64,000 nucleotides of DNA from MWAR01 sp035388825 (GCA_035388825.1 DAOOQQ010000001.1:124001-188000); one strand, 5' to 3'; counted from the stretch's first letter, positions 16,033 through 24,874 are shown. Numbers and translations are program-made. Notes: a model not told the origin generated them from the sequence alone.

Positions 16033-16893
16033 ATGAACGCAGACTGTTGCAGGGGCCTGTTCCTTGGCGACATGCGAGAAACGGCGGCGCGGCTTCCGAA
16101 ACATGCGTTCCGGCTGATCTACCTCGATCCGCCGTTCCTGACCGGGAAGGAGCGGGTCGGGACCCGGTCGGAATGGCGTTACCCGGATGCGTGGCCCGGG
16201 CGTCTCTCGTCGTATCTTCCCTGGCTGCGTGATCGGCTGGAAGCCGTTCTTCCGCTTCTCGTGCCGTCCGGGAGCCTGGTGCTGCACCTGGATTATCATA
16301 CCGTTCACTATGCAAAAGTGATGCTCGATGGATTGATGGGCGAGGCTGCGTTCGTGAACGAGATCGTCTGGCATTACACGGGCGGCGGCCGGTCCCGCAG
16401 CAGATTTTCGGGCAAGCATGACACGCTTCTCTGGTATGCGGCAGGCTCAAAGCCGTATTTCGACGTGGACGCCGTGCGGGTTCCTTACAAGGCCGATTCC
16501 GGCTTTCTGCTGCGGGGCATGACGTCGAAAAGCGGGAAGAGGTACCGGGCACACCCCCTCGGAACCCCGATCGACGACGTCTGGAACCTTCCGATCATCA
16601 ACCCGAACTCGCCGGAGCGGGTCGGATACCCGACGCAGAAGCCCCTGGCCCTGCTGGAGCGGATCATCGGCGCTCTGAGCGGGCGGGGCGAGCTGATCGG
16701 GGATTTCTGCTGCGGGAGCGGCACGACGCTGGTCGCGGCCGAGCGGCTGGGCCGGAACTGGGCGGGTGGCGACGTGTCGCGGGATGCGGTGGCCTGCACG
16801 GCTCGCCGGCTGGAAGAGGCTGGTTGCACGGGGGTGAGGATCCTCGCCCCGGATCGTGATACCATGGAGGCGGAGCCGACGGGGAGAGCGTGA
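16033..16893 (+). CDS. orphan DNA methyltransferase, N6-adenine/N4-cytosine type, beta class
   Basis: 286 residues. The catalytic motif DPPF (D32-F35) comes first and the S-adenosylmethionine-binding motif FCCGSGTT (225-232) near the C-terminus, the order that defines beta-class amino-methyltransferases (N6_N4_Mtase family). The target recognition region would lie between them, around 90-200. Other family signatures: LIYLDPPFLTG, YPTQKPLALLERII. No restriction endonuclease gene is adjacent, so it looks like a solitary methyltransferase with an epigenetic or protective role. The start is ATG 16033, with GGAG 11 bases upstream; an in-frame TTG at 16027 is closer to optimal spacing. Specificity cannot be read from the sequence. 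Confidence 0.9.
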   Translation: MNADCCRGLFLGDMRETAARLPKHAFRLIYLDPPFLTGKERVGTRSEWRYPDAWPGRLSSYLPWLRDRLEAVLPLLVPSGSLVLHLDYHTVHYAKVMLDGLMGEAAFVNEIVWHYTGGGRSRSRFSGKHDTLLWYAAGSKPYFDVDAVRVPYKADSGFLLRGMTSKSGKRYRAHPLGTPIDDVWNLPIINPNSPERVGYPTQKPLALLERIIGALSGRGELIGDFCCGSGTTLVAAERLGRNWAGGDVSRDAVACTARRLEEAGCTGVRILAPDRDTMEAEPTGRA

Positions 16894-16923
16894 GCCCGGC
16901 GGCGGACAAGGAGGAGAGGACGC

Positions 16924-18048
16924 ATGTCTGAAGCCCGAAAACGGATCCTGGCCATGCTGGCGGAGGGAAAGATCACGGTCGACCAGTCGGAAGAGCTGCT
17001 GGCGGCCCTGGACAGCGACGAAAAGAAGAACGCCGAGCCGGTCGCGGAGGCCAAGGCCGCGCCAGGCCGGCCGCCGATCACCGAAGAGATCTCGAAGTTC
17101 GCCGAGAACATGCAGAAGACGATGCGCGATGCGATGCGCAAGGTCGAGCCGCCCAGCCGCGAGCTGAAGAGCCGGCTGAAGGAGTTCGGCAACTGGATGC
17201 AGACGATGGTGGGATCGGCCGTCGACGAGTTCGCGCACATGCGCGGTCAGCCGCTCGACGGGGTCGAGATCGACGTCGATCTGCCCGAGCCGGAGGGCTT
17301 TTCGGGCTGCCGGCGGTGTCGTATCGAGAATCTGTTCGGCTCGATCCGGGTGCTCGAGGGCGCCGCTTTCGCCCTGCGCGTGCGGGGCCGGATCAGCCGG
17401 TCGGCCCTCGGCACGGTGACGCCCACCGTCTGGTTCCGGGAGAACGCCTTCCGGATCGAGCAGGATGCGGCACGGATCGGCATCAGCCGCCAGGCCCCCG
17501 TCAAAGCCGTTCTCGAAATGGAGCTGACGCTCCCGAAGGGGTTCAGGGTCGAGGCAGAGAGTGACTCGGCCTCGGTCAAGATCTCCGGGAACTTCACGGC
17601 CGGCCAGATCCAGACGATCAGCGGCGATGTCGCGCTGCGGCATGTCGTGTTCGAGGACGGCGGGGTCGACACGGTGAGCGGGGACATCTCGCTCGAGGGG
17701 GGCGCCCTCCGGGGCAAACTCCGGACGACCTCCGGCAACGTGATTCTCAAGGGCGTCCGGCTTTCCGACATGCGGATCCATACGATTTCGGGCGATGTGC
17801 TGGTGACCGAACCGGAGCTCGGGGACGGGACGCCGGTCTCCGTCGAGACGACCTCGGGGGACGTCACCTTCGAGCGGCCGCAGGGCGCCTGGAGCCGCAT
17901 CGAAGCCGGAACGCGGACGGGCGACATGGAGATTCGGTGGCAGGGCGTTTCCCGGCAGCCGGGCGGCGCGGGAACCGTGGTCGAGTCGGGAACGCCTGGC
18001 GCGGCCTTCCAGATCCAGAGCACGAGCGGCGACATCACCCTGGTCTGA
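16924..18048 (+). CDS. DUF4097 beta-helix-like protein with N-terminal SHOCT-like domain
   Basis: 374 residues. The first ~35 (SEARKRILAMLAEGKITVDQ) match the SHOCT-like module at the N-terminus of YvlB/LiaX-type proteins. Residues ~190-374 are a regular series of short strands with repeated TxSGDV/ISGDV turns (TISGDVALR, TVSGDISLE, TTSGNVILK, TISGDVLVT, TTSGDVTFE, STSGDITLV), the signature of DUF4097, a right-handed beta-helix type fold. Related proteins in Firmicutes take part in cell-envelope stress sensing; whether that holds here is unknown. There is no signal peptide. The start has a strong GGAGGAGAGG. It lies 30 bp after the methyltransferase. Confidence 0.85.
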   Translation: MSEARKRILAMLAEGKITVDQSEELLAALDSDEKKNAEPVAEAKAAPGRPPITEEISKFAENMQKTMRDAMRKVEPPSRELKSRLKEFGNWMQTMVGSAVDEFAHMRGQPLDGVEIDVDLPEPEGFSGCRRCRIENLFGSIRVLEGAAFALRVRGRISRSALGTVTPTVWFRENAFRIEQDAARIGISRQAPVKAVLEMELTLPKGFRVEAESDSASVKISGNFTAGQIQTISGDVALRHVVFEDGGVDTVSGDISLEGGALRGKLRTTSGNVILKGVRLSDMRIHTISGDVLVTEPELGDGTPVSVETTSGDVTFERPQGAWSRIEAGTRTGDMEIRWQGVSRQPGGAGTVVESGTPGAAFQIQSTSGDITLV

Positions 18049-18084
18049 CAACGAACATCATCACAGCATCGTCGGGGGAACCTC

Positions 18085-18708
18085 ATGGATACCGTATCAG
18101 CCATTCTTTTCGTTCTCGTCATCACGGCTCTTTTCACGATCGGCGCGAAGATCGGGCTCTACTTCAAGAACCGCGAGATCGCGATGATCCGCGACCAGAC
18201 GGAGCGGGAGCTGAAGGCGGTGAAATCCGAGCATGAAGGTGCCCGGGCGAGCCTGTCGGAGGATCTGTACAAGCAGTCGAAGCGGATCGAGGAGTCGTTC
18301 AAGCTGAAACTCGACGAGAAGGACGAGCAGATCCGCTCGCTGCTCGCCGAGCTCGAGTCGCTGAAAGCCTGGAAGCAGGAGATGGGGCTCAAGCTCGCCG
18401 AGTTCAAGGGAGCCTCGCAGGGCAACCCGCAGATGCTGATCTACAAACTTCTCGAGCACAACCAGAAGCTGAATGCCGCGCTGGTGTCGAAGTGGGGGAC
18501 CATCGAAAAGCAGTTGTCGGATGATCTGAAGCGCACGATGGATCAGCTGTCGAAAATGTTCGCCGAGGCCGAGGCGCTGCATCGGGACGGGCTCGAGATC
18601 ATCTCGATCTACGAGTCGCGGCTTCCCGAGGAGATGAAGCGGCAGGTGCGGGAGGAGATGCTCAAGCTGCCGTCGGCTTCGAACGCGCCCCAGCTTCCGG
18701 GCTGCTGA
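18085..18708 (+). CDS. membrane-anchored coiled-coil protein of unknown function
   Basis: 207 residues. One transmembrane helix at ~5-26 (AILFVLVITALFTIGAKIGLYF) is followed by a long charged heptad-like helix (~30-125) that should form a coiled coil in the cytoplasm, then another helical region and a proline-containing C-terminus. It sits 36 bp after the DUF4097 gene in the same direction and may be its membrane partner. It is similar in outline to phage-shock or polar-tether proteins, but I find no diagnostic motif. The ribosome site is GGGGGAA. Confidence 0.75.
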   Translation: MDTVSAILFVLVITALFTIGAKIGLYFKNREIAMIRDQTERELKAVKSEHEGARASLSEDLYKQSKRIEESFKLKLDEKDEQIRSLLAELESLKAWKQEMGLKLAEFKGASQGNPQMLIYKLLEHNQKLNAALVSKWGTIEKQLSDDLKRTMDQLSKMFAEAEALHRDGLEIISIYESRLPEEMKRQVREEMLKLPSASNAPQLPGC

Positions 18709-18714
18709 GGCTTC

Positions 18715-19281
18715 TCAGGAGGCAATCCCGGGCAGGCGCGGGGTGCGCGGACGTGGTGGCGGCCAGGCCGGCACCTCTTCTGCCGACGAAGGCGGAATCA
18801 GCACGTTTCGCAGGATGAGGCGGACGTTCCGCCCCAGGCCCGGTGCCTCGGACGCGCGCGGGCCAGCGATGTTCAATACCTTGGGATGTATTGTCCGGAG
18901 CCAGGCGAGAACGACCTGACAGGCTGCGGCTCCAGGCACCTTTTTCAGATCGATGACGAGAACCGGCCGCCTCAGACGGATCGCCAGTTCGACCGTCAGG
19001 CGGGTGCCGCCCGCCGGTTCGCCGCGCGTGAAGACCAGAGTTGCGTCGGAATCCCGGATGTTGAGACGCGTGCGGTGCGGGTAGGCCGGCGTCTGCGTCT
19101 CGACGAGAGGATACCGTGCCGGAATTGCGCCCCGGGCGCTCCGTCGCCCGGCCGGGCACCAGCCTCCGGCGGGGATGCCAAGCTCGAGCGCGACGTCGAG
19201 CCCCGCCCGGTCGACCCCGGTCTGGCCGCCGGAAATAAGACGGTATAAAATATATTTATTGATATTATTGCTGTCTGTCAT
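18715..19281 (-). CDS. circularly permuted YpsA/SLOG family protein (putative molybdenum carrier annotation)
   Basis: 188 residues. It carries the family pattern ISGGQTGVDRAGLDVALELG, GGWCPAGRR, IPARYPLVET, RTRLNIRDSDATLVF and GGTRLTVELA, matching the cpYpsA branch of the SLOG superfamily (also annotated as putative molybdenum carrier proteins). SLOG proteins bind nucleotides or nucleotide-derived ligands; the substrate here is unknown. The last ~40 residues are proline/arginine rich and probably disordered. The N-terminus is encoded by an abrupt AT-rich codon patch (NINKYILYRL). The start at 19281 has only a weak ribosome site. It converges with the coiled-coil protein gene, with a 6-bp gap. 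Confidence 0.85.
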   Translation of the reverse strand: MTDSNNINKYILYRLISGGQTGVDRAGLDVALELGIPAGGWCPAGRRSARGAIPARYPLVETQTPAYPHRTRLNIRDSDATLVFTRGEPAGGTRLTVELAIRLRRPVLVIDLKKVPGAAACQVVLAWLRTIHPKVLNIAGPRASEAPGLGRNVRLILRNVLIPPSSAEEVPAWPPPRPRTPRLPGIAS

Positions 19282-19354
19282 TCGCGTCGTTCGTCCGCTC
19301 GTCAGGATACCTCCGGCCGACGGGGGCCGTCGATGGATGTCCCATCGGCGCCGG

Positions 19355-19825
19355 TCAGGCGGCGGCGAGCCGGTAGTCGGTGATGCGGTCGGGCCACTGA
19401 CCGGCTTCGAGCGGGGGCAGATCGAGCCGTTCGAACAGAGGGTTCAGCAGATCGAGCCGGTCGGGGTGGCAGGCGGTCAGGCGCTTCCACAGATCGGTCC
19501 GAAGGTCGACCGCGGCGCTCCGGAACAGTTCGCAGAGAAGCTCGGATGATTCACAGGAAACCATCGTGTCGAGCGTGTGGTGTGCGGTGTCGAGGGCGAA
19601 CTCGTCGTGTCGGGGAAGTCCGGTGATGACGTGGGCATCCTGCGGGCACGGGTGAAGCCCTGTTCGTTGCGGGCAGGATGCGCATTCCCGGAGAGGATCG
19701 AACGAGGCGGTGGCGACGAACCCGCTTCCGCTGGCGGCGTGGGGGCATGCCGGGGTCGCGCATCGCAGGGCTCCGACCGGGGAGGGCGAAGCGGCACGGA
19801 GTCGGCACTGAAGGCAGCACATCAT
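19355..19825 (-). CDS. cysteine-rich protein, tandem paralogue B
   Basis: 156 residues. The N-terminus is rich in cysteine (MMCCLQC, CATPAC, ECASC, C), suggesting one or two zinc-binding knuckles. The C-terminal half is helical, with DAHVITGLPRHDEFALDTAHHTL followed by LWKRLTACHPDRLDLLNPLFERLDLPPLE. These blocks align with the gene just upstream (19846-20370), so the two are tandem paralogues about 20 bp apart. I start at ATG 19825, not the first in-frame ATG at 19834, because AAAGGAGG abuts 19834 but lies nine bases from 19825 and because the resulting MMCC start matches the paralogue. No known family recognised. Confidence 0.7.
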   Translation of the reverse strand: MMCCLQCRLRAASPSPVGALRCATPACPHAASGSGFVATASFDPLRECASCPQRTGLHPCPQDAHVITGLPRHDEFALDTAHHTLDTMVSCESSELLCELFRSAAVDLRTDLWKRLTACHPDRLDLLNPLFERLDLPPLEAGQWPDRITDYRLAAA

Positions 19826-19845
19826 GGGTTTCATCCTCCTTTGGG

Positions 19846-20370
19846 TCAGCAGGCGGCGATGGCCGCGCGGGAGCGCCCGTTCGACCAGGGCTGGGGCGGT
19901 TCGCGATCGGGCGGGAAGAGAAAGCGTCCGACATACGGGTTGCCGATCAGGGCTTCCCGATACAGATGCTCACGAGGGCCGAGGCCTTGCAGCGAAGGTA
20001 CCGGCGACAGGCCGGCGGCGGCGAACACCGGGTTGAGCATCCAGAGAATGCGGGGTTCGAACTCGTGCAGACGGTCCCACAGCCGGCGACGGAGTTCGGG
20101 TGTCGCGGCATGCAACAGCGAGAGAAGCAGCGCGCGGTCGCGCCGGAGGCAGGCCGTCTCGAACGTATACTCGGCGAGCCGCACCGCAAGCGGGTGTTCC
20201 TGATACAGGCGGGTGATGACGAACGTGTCCTGGAAGCAGCGCTCGCGCACAGTGCGGGCGCAGTAGCCGTCGGAGCAGACGTGGCCGGAGACCGTGCAGA
20301 CGGGGTTGGGGCAACGTTCGACCGCGGAGCCGAGAGTCGGGTGGAACGGGCACTCGTTGCAGCACATCAT
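19846..20370 (-). CDS. cysteine-rich protein, tandem paralogue A
   Basis: 174 residues. The N-terminal ~45 residues hold ten cysteines (MMCCNEC, CPNPVC, C, CSDGYC, C), consistent with a treble-clef or similar zinc module, followed by DTFVITRLYQEHPLAVRLAEYTF, a helical region, and LWDRLHEFEPRILWMLNPVFAAAGLSPV. The same order of blocks occurs in the next gene. The two are transcribed together and away from the plus-strand gene at 20502, so they may share a regulatory region. AAGGAGAG precedes the ATG. There is no signal peptide or membrane helix, so it is likely cytoplasmic. Function unknown. Confidence 0.75.
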   Translation of the reverse strand: MMCCNECPFHPTLGSAVERCPNPVCTVSGHVCSDGYCARTVRERCFQDTFVITRLYQEHPLAVRLAEYTFETACLRRDRALLLSLLHAATPELRRRLWDRLHEFEPRILWMLNPVFAAAGLSPVPSLQGLGPREHLYREALIGNPYVGRFLFPPDREPPQPWSNGRSRAAIAAC

Positions 20371-20501
20371 GTCATCTCTCCTTTTCGAACCTCGTGTTCA
20401 CCCGGGCATCGGTCGGCGGGGGGCAACGGGGAAAAAGATCGTGGAAATTTTTGTGCAACCCTCGCTATACTTGAAAGAGATACGAGAGAGAGAGGCAGAT
20501 C

Positions 20502-21647
20502 ATGAGAGACGCGCTTCTGGAACAGGCCCTCGCAGCCTTCATCGCCGAGCCCGGCCGTCCGGCCCTCGATGCCCTGCTCGCCGCGTCAGGGCCGTTCGTG
20601 GTCGATCAGGCGCGGTTCTGGCGCAGTTCACGGCTTTCGTTCATCGACCGGTGCCGCGAGCTGCTGACCGAGATGTTCCTGATCCTGATCGATGACGTGC
20701 GTACCGACCGCGCCGCCCACCCGGCTTCGATCCTGTCGTATCTGAGTCTGCGGCTGCGGCGGCTGACCCGCCCGGACCTGCCGAAGGATCTTCCCGGCGG
20801 CCTGCCCGACGAGCTTCCCGATGCCGGGCGGTGTTCCTTCACCCCGATGCGGCTCGATCTGGTGCGGGAGCTCACGCGGTGTACGCGCACAAGCCTTCTC
20901 CAGGAGGAAAACGCGACGATCCGCGAGCTCGAGTTCCTGTTCATCCACATTTCCCCGCATCTGGCAGGAATTTCCCGGTTTCTTGCCGCTTCGGCCGGGC
21001 AGAATCCCGAAACGCGCGCCGAAGCCGACAAGAAGCGACACCAGTCATTCACGCGGGGGCTGCGTTCCCGGTATGACAATCTGCGTTCGGGGGACTGGCG
21101 CGACGTGGCCACCTGGTCGCACGGCGAGCGGAGTCATCTGGCCTGGAGCCTGATCAGCTTCACCAGGGTCGAGCGGAACCGCCTCGGCGATCAGCTTGCC
21201 GGCGGTCTCGATGCCTGGCGGGATGATCCCGACCCCTACCGGACCGAGATGTCCCGGGCCGCTCTCGTGGGGCCTGCGCTCGATTCCCTGGCGCCGCTGT
21301 ACCGAGCTGTGCCGGGGGCGGCGCGGCGAGTGGTGCCGAAAGCCGCCGAGGCGGCTGCGCCTTACGGCGTCCCGCGGGAGGAGGAAAACCCTCTCGACCT
21401 CCTGCTGCACCCGGGGCTGGAATCCCGGCGCCGCGCCTCCGTGCCCCATATCGTCCGGCAGGCGGCGGCTTCCTACGGAGCGGCGCCCGCCGGTGAGGGC
21501 CCGACCGGGATGGAACGCGATGACGCCGCCGATGCCTACCGGCAAGCCGCGGATGCCGTCCGGATCTGGTTTCTCTCGATCGCCGACGGGGTTGCGATGC
21601 GGCCAGGGAGCAAGCGCCCCGAGCGGCGAGGCGGAGAATGCTCATGA
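20502..21647 (+). CDS. unknown 381-residue protein with weak sigma-region-2 resemblance
   Basis: No family recognised. Residues ~40-90 (FIDRCRELLTEMFLILIDD then SILSYLSLRLRRLTRP) are faintly like region 2 of ECF sigma factors, but the usual promoter-recognition region 4 is absent. The remainder is helical up to ~240 and then low-complexity, Ala/Pro/Arg rich. There is no signal peptide. It is divergent from the cysteine-rich paralogue pair and overlaps the next tiny gene by an ATGA. The leader contains TATACT at 20466-20471 but no clear -35. Confidence 0.65.
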   Translation: MRDALLEQALAAFIAEPGRPALDALLAASGPFVVDQARFWRSSRLSFIDRCRELLTEMFLILIDDVRTDRAAHPASILSYLSLRLRRLTRPDLPKDLPGGLPDELPDAGRCSFTPMRLDLVRELTRCTRTSLLQEENATIRELEFLFIHISPHLAGISRFLAASAGQNPETRAEADKKRHQSFTRGLRSRYDNLRSGDWRDVATWSHGERSHLAWSLISFTRVERNRLGDQLAGGLDAWRDDPDPYRTEMSRAALVGPALDSLAPLYRAVPGAARRVVPKAAEAAAPYGVPREEENPLDLLLHPGLESRRRASVPHIVRQAAASYGAAPAGEGPTGMERDDAADAYRQAADAVRIWFLSIADGVAMRPGSKRPERRGGECS

Positions 21648-21781
21648 CGCGCGGGCATCGGGCGGGAACCTGCGGCTGCGGTGCGTTGCTTCTCGCCCTG
21701 ATCCTCGTGCCGGTCATTTCGGCGAATCCCTTTCTCGGCTTCATCATCCTCGTCTTTCTCCTCGGCTCATCGAGAAAGTGA
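21644..21781 (+). CDS. 45-residue membrane peptide coupled to the preceding gene
   Basis: ATG 21644 overlaps the stop of the upstream gene (ATGA) with GGAG seven bases before it, so coupled translation is likely. The product is MTRGHRAGTCGCGALLLALI followed by a second hydrophobic stretch (NPFLGFIILVFLLG) and a basic end, predicting two short membrane spans or a hairpin, with a CGC motif near the N-terminus. It could be a small accessory membrane protein or, less likely, a secreted lipopeptide. Its size makes it easy to miss. Confidence 0.5.
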   Translation: MTRGHRAGTCGCGALLLALILVPVISANPFLGFIILVFLLGSSRK

Positions 21782-21837
21782 AAAGGTGATAGAATGATCG
21801 CCCCTTCCCGGGGAATTCGCAGAAAGAACCGTGTCTC

Positions 21838-23850
21838 ATGACTCTGTCCGCCGGCAGTATCGTCGAGTTCGAAACCCGCGAGCGTTCGCCCGTCATGGGC
21901 GTCGTTCTCTCCGTGACGTCGAAGGGTGTCCGCGTGCTGCTCGCCAATCGCAAGGAGACCACGGTCACCGAGCGCAGCATCCTTCACTCCGGCGGCCCCG
22001 CGCGGGTCGGGACCGGAAATCTCGATGCGGCCTGCGAAGGTGCGCAGCGGATCGACCAGCGCCGCGACGAACTGGCGGCGGGGATCGACCTGGCAGGGCT
22101 GCATGGGCTGCTGGCCGAGGATCCGCGTTCCTACGCGCTGCGCGAACTGGCCGAGTTCCTGGCCAGCCCCGCGGATGACGACTTCGAAGCCGCGCTGCTG
22201 CGCCGTCTCCTGTCCGACCCCTGGTATTTCAAGGCGCGCAAGGAAGGCTGGACACCGGTTCCGGTGGCCGAGGCCGAAGCCGCGCTTGCGCGGGAGCGCA
22301 AACGTCTCGAGCAGGAACGCGAGGATGAAGAGCTCGTCATGGCCCTGAAACAAGCGCCGCACCCCGGGCAGCCGCTTTCCGAGCCGATTATGAAGAACCT
22401 CGAGCATCTGGTCCAGGCGGCGGTTTTTGGCGCCGAGGCGTCCGTGCCGAAGCGCATCTGGGATGTTCTCGAACGTGCCGGCATCGGCCAGGAGCGCAAA
22501 CTGTGCGCGTATCTGGCACGGATCGGCGTTTTCACACCTGACGAGAATCTGCTGCTGCGCCGATACCGCATTCCTACAGGGTTTTCCGAGGAGACGCTTG
22601 GTGCCGCCCGGGAAGTTGCGGCTCTCCCCGCCGATCCGGCCGGCCGGCGCGATCGCCGCGGGGTCTCGACGTGGGCCATCGACTCCGAGGGGACACTCGA
22701 TCGCGACGACGCGTTCTCGATCTCACCGGACCGCGACGACGGTCTGATCCTCGAAGTGCACATTGCCGACCCGGTCTCGTTCATCGCTCCAGGCTCGATT
22801 CTCGAACGAGAGGCCTGTCGTCGGGGCGCCACCCTGTATCTGCCGGACGGCAACATCCCCATGCTGCCTCCGCTGCTTTCGGAGGGGGCGCTCGGGCTCA
22901 ATCAGGATGCGGACCGGCATGCGCTGACGGTGCGGATGCATTTCGGCCCGGCCGGGGAAACGATCTCGTCGGTGATCGAATCCACCGTGATCCGGGTCAC
23001 CCACGCGACGGATTACCTGTCGGCCGACGCCCTGCTTGCCGCAGGGGATGGAGAACTCGCAGCCGCCGTGCGGCTGGCCGGCCTTTTACGCGACCGGCGC
23101 CGGCGGAACGGGGCGATGATCTTCGAGCGCCAGCCCGAGCGCAAGATTTCCCTCGACGGCGACCGGGTCTGTTTCGCCTGGCGGCCTTCCGACAGCCCGA
23201 CGCAGGAGATGATCGCGGAGTTCATGATCTGGGCGAACCACGTGGCGGCCACCTGGTGCCGTGAGCGCGAGATTGCCTGCCTGTACCGCATCCAGGACGC
23301 CCCTGACGAACCGGTGCCGGTGCCCGAGCGGTTCGAGCCGGTGGGGTTTTTCGCCGCCCTTCGCCGGTTCAAGAAAACCGTCGTCACCGTTCAGGCCGGC
23401 AGCCATCACGCGCTCGGCATCGACGGATACTGCCAGATCACCTCGCCTCTCCGGCGGTATGGGGATTTCCTGCTCCACCGGCAGATCCGGGCCGTGCTGG
23501 CGGGCGGGCCTCCGGCCTTCGACCGGGCCGGCCTCGAACAGGCGGCGATGATGGCCGAAGAAGCCGTCCGCACCAGTGACGAAGTCATGAAAAATCGTGA
23601 GTGGTATTATATGTTGAAATATTTGAAGCAGGAGCAGGTCGAAGGGCGCGACACCTCGCCCGGGATCGTGGCCGAGACGGGAAACAACGATCTGACCGTC
23701 TATGTCGAGCGGCTGGGCGAGTTCCGGCACACCCGGAAGCCCGCATTCGACGTTGCGCCCGGACAGCGGCTCACGGTGCGGTTCCGGCAGATCGACCCGT
23801 TCGACGGCATCCTGCGGTTCGATCTGGAGCAGACGCATGAGACGTCCTGA
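21838..23850 (+). CDS. RNB-domain exoribonuclease (RNase II/R family)
   Basis: 670 residues. An N-terminal small-barrel segment is followed by a helical region, the RNB catalytic domain (~255-560) and a C-terminal S1-like OB fold. The four catalytic metal-binding aspartates are present in the motif AIDSEGTLDRDDAF (D282, D288, D290, D291). Other signatures: LEVHIADPVSFI, LPDGNIPMLPPLLSEGALGL and TSPLRRYGDFLLHRQI. It should degrade single-stranded RNA processively 3' to 5' in the cytoplasm. Length is nearer RNase II than RNase R. pdxA overlaps its end by 14 bp. Confidence 0.93.
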   Translation: MTLSAGSIVEFETRERSPVMGVVLSVTSKGVRVLLANRKETTVTERSILHSGGPARVGTGNLDAACEGAQRIDQRRDELAAGIDLAGLHGLLAEDPRSYALRELAEFLASPADDDFEAALLRRLLSDPWYFKARKEGWTPVPVAEAEAALARERKRLEQEREDEELVMALKQAPHPGQPLSEPIMKNLEHLVQAAVFGAEASVPKRIWDVLERAGIGQERKLCAYLARIGVFTPDENLLLRRYRIPTGFSEETLGAAREVAALPADPAGRRDRRGVSTWAIDSEGTLDRDDAFSISPDRDDGLILEVHIADPVSFIAPGSILEREACRRGATLYLPDGNIPMLPPLLSEGALGLNQDADRHALTVRMHFGPAGETISSVIESTVIRVTHATDYLSADALLAAGDGELAAAVRLAGLLRDRRRRNGAMIFERQPERKISLDGDRVCFAWRPSDSPTQEMIAEFMIWANHVAATWCREREIACLYRIQDAPDEPVPVPERFEPVGFFAALRRFKKTVVTVQAGSHHALGIDGYCQITSPLRRYGDFLLHRQIRAVLAGGPPAFDRAGLEQAAMMAEEAVRTSDEVMKNREWYYMLKYLKQEQVEGRDTSPGIVAETGNNDLTVYVERLGEFRHTRKPAFDVAPGQRLTVRFRQIDPFDGILRFDLEQTHETS

Positions 23851-24853
23851 GCGGGGCCAGGTTTCCGTCCGGCCGCGTCTGGCCCTCACCCTCGGTGATC
23901 CCTGCGGCATCGGACCCGAAATCACGGCGAAAGCCCTTGCCGGGCTGTCGGCCCGCGTCCTGGACCGGCTCGTGATCGTCGGCTCCAAAGTGGCTCTCGA
24001 GGCCGCATTCCGGCTGATTGGCGGTTCCCCACCCCGCTGGATCCCTGTTTCCCGTGACGGCGGATTCGATGCGACGGTCCCCGGGGTGAAGCTTCTCGAC
24101 ACGGAACACCCCGGCCCGTTCCCGCCCGGAGCCATCTGCCGAGTCGGCGGGGAAGCGGCGATCGCGGCGGTCGAGGCGGCCCACGCTCTGTGCGCCGCGG
24201 GGGTCTGCGCCGGCATGGTCACCGGTCCGATCGGCAAAGAAGCGATCCGCCTCGCCGGTTCCCGGTTTTCGGGCCACACCGACATGCTGTGCGCCCTCGC
24301 CGGCGTGCCCGACACCCGGATGGCGATGATCTGGGGCCGGTTCCGGGTCGCGATGACGACGCTGCACGTCGCCTGGCGGGATGTTCCCGCCCTGCTGACG
24401 CCCGAGTCGGTGTACGAGACGATCCGTCTGGTTCACAAGTCGGCCGCCTCGGCGCGCCTTCCGCATCCCCGCATCCGGGTCGCGGGGCTGAACCCCCACG
24501 CGGGCGAACACGGCCTGTTCGGCGACGAGGAACGGCGTGCTATCGTTCCAGCTATAGAAAAATTCCGGCGGGTGAACCCCTGCGTCGAAGGGCCGGTTCC
24601 GGCCGACAGCCTGTTCAAGGCCGAATACCGGCGCACCACCGACTGGTTCGTCGCCCAGACCCACGACCAGGGGCTGATCGCGATCAAAGCCTTCGGCGGG
24701 ATCCGGTGCGTGAACGTCACGCTCGGCCTTCCCTACGTGCGTACCTCCGTCGGCCACGGGACGGCTTACGACATCGCGGGATGCGGGAGTGCCGACCATC
24801 GGGGCCTCCTCGCCGCCGTGCGCGAGGCGGAGCGGCTCGTCGCGCGGCGCTGA
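23837..24853 (+). CDS. pdxA: 4-hydroxythreonine-4-phosphate dehydrogenase
   Basis: 338 residues, the usual length. It oxidises 4-phosphohydroxy-L-threonine with NAD in the DXP-dependent pyridoxal phosphate pathway. Visible motifs: LALTLGDPCGIGPEI at the N-terminus, MVTGPIGKEAI, and FSGHTDML, with the metal-ligand His regions around AMTTLHVAWRDVP and AGLNPHAGEHGLFGDEE. The chosen ATG at 23837 has GGAG about seven bases upstream and overlaps the RNase gene by 14 bp, implying coupling. An AT-ending codon patch occurs around AIVPAIEKF. Confidence 0.95.
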   Translation: MRRPERGQVSVRPRLALTLGDPCGIGPEITAKALAGLSARVLDRLVIVGSKVALEAAFRLIGGSPPRWIPVSRDGGFDATVPGVKLLDTEHPGPFPPGAICRVGGEAAIAAVEAAHALCAAGVCAGMVTGPIGKEAIRLAGSRFSGHTDMLCALAGVPDTRMAMIWGRFRVAMTTLHVAWRDVPALLTPESVYETIRLVHKSAASARLPHPRIRVAGLNPHAGEHGLFGDEERRAIVPAIEKFRRVNPCVEGPVPADSLFKAEYRRTTDWFVAQTHDQGLIAIKAFGGIRCVNVTLGLPYVRTSVGHGTAYDIAGCGSADHRGLLAAVREAERLVARR

Positions 24854-24874
24854 GCCGCAGAAAGCGAACGACAT

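Noticed and set aside
14414..16552. A 712-residue minus-strand ORF opposite glyQS and the methyltransferase
   Set aside because: Antisense shadow; spans two recognised plus-strand genes.
20443..20471. Promoter for the unknown gene at 20502
   Set aside because: TATACT is good, but no -35-like hexamer or extended -10 lies at a usable distance.
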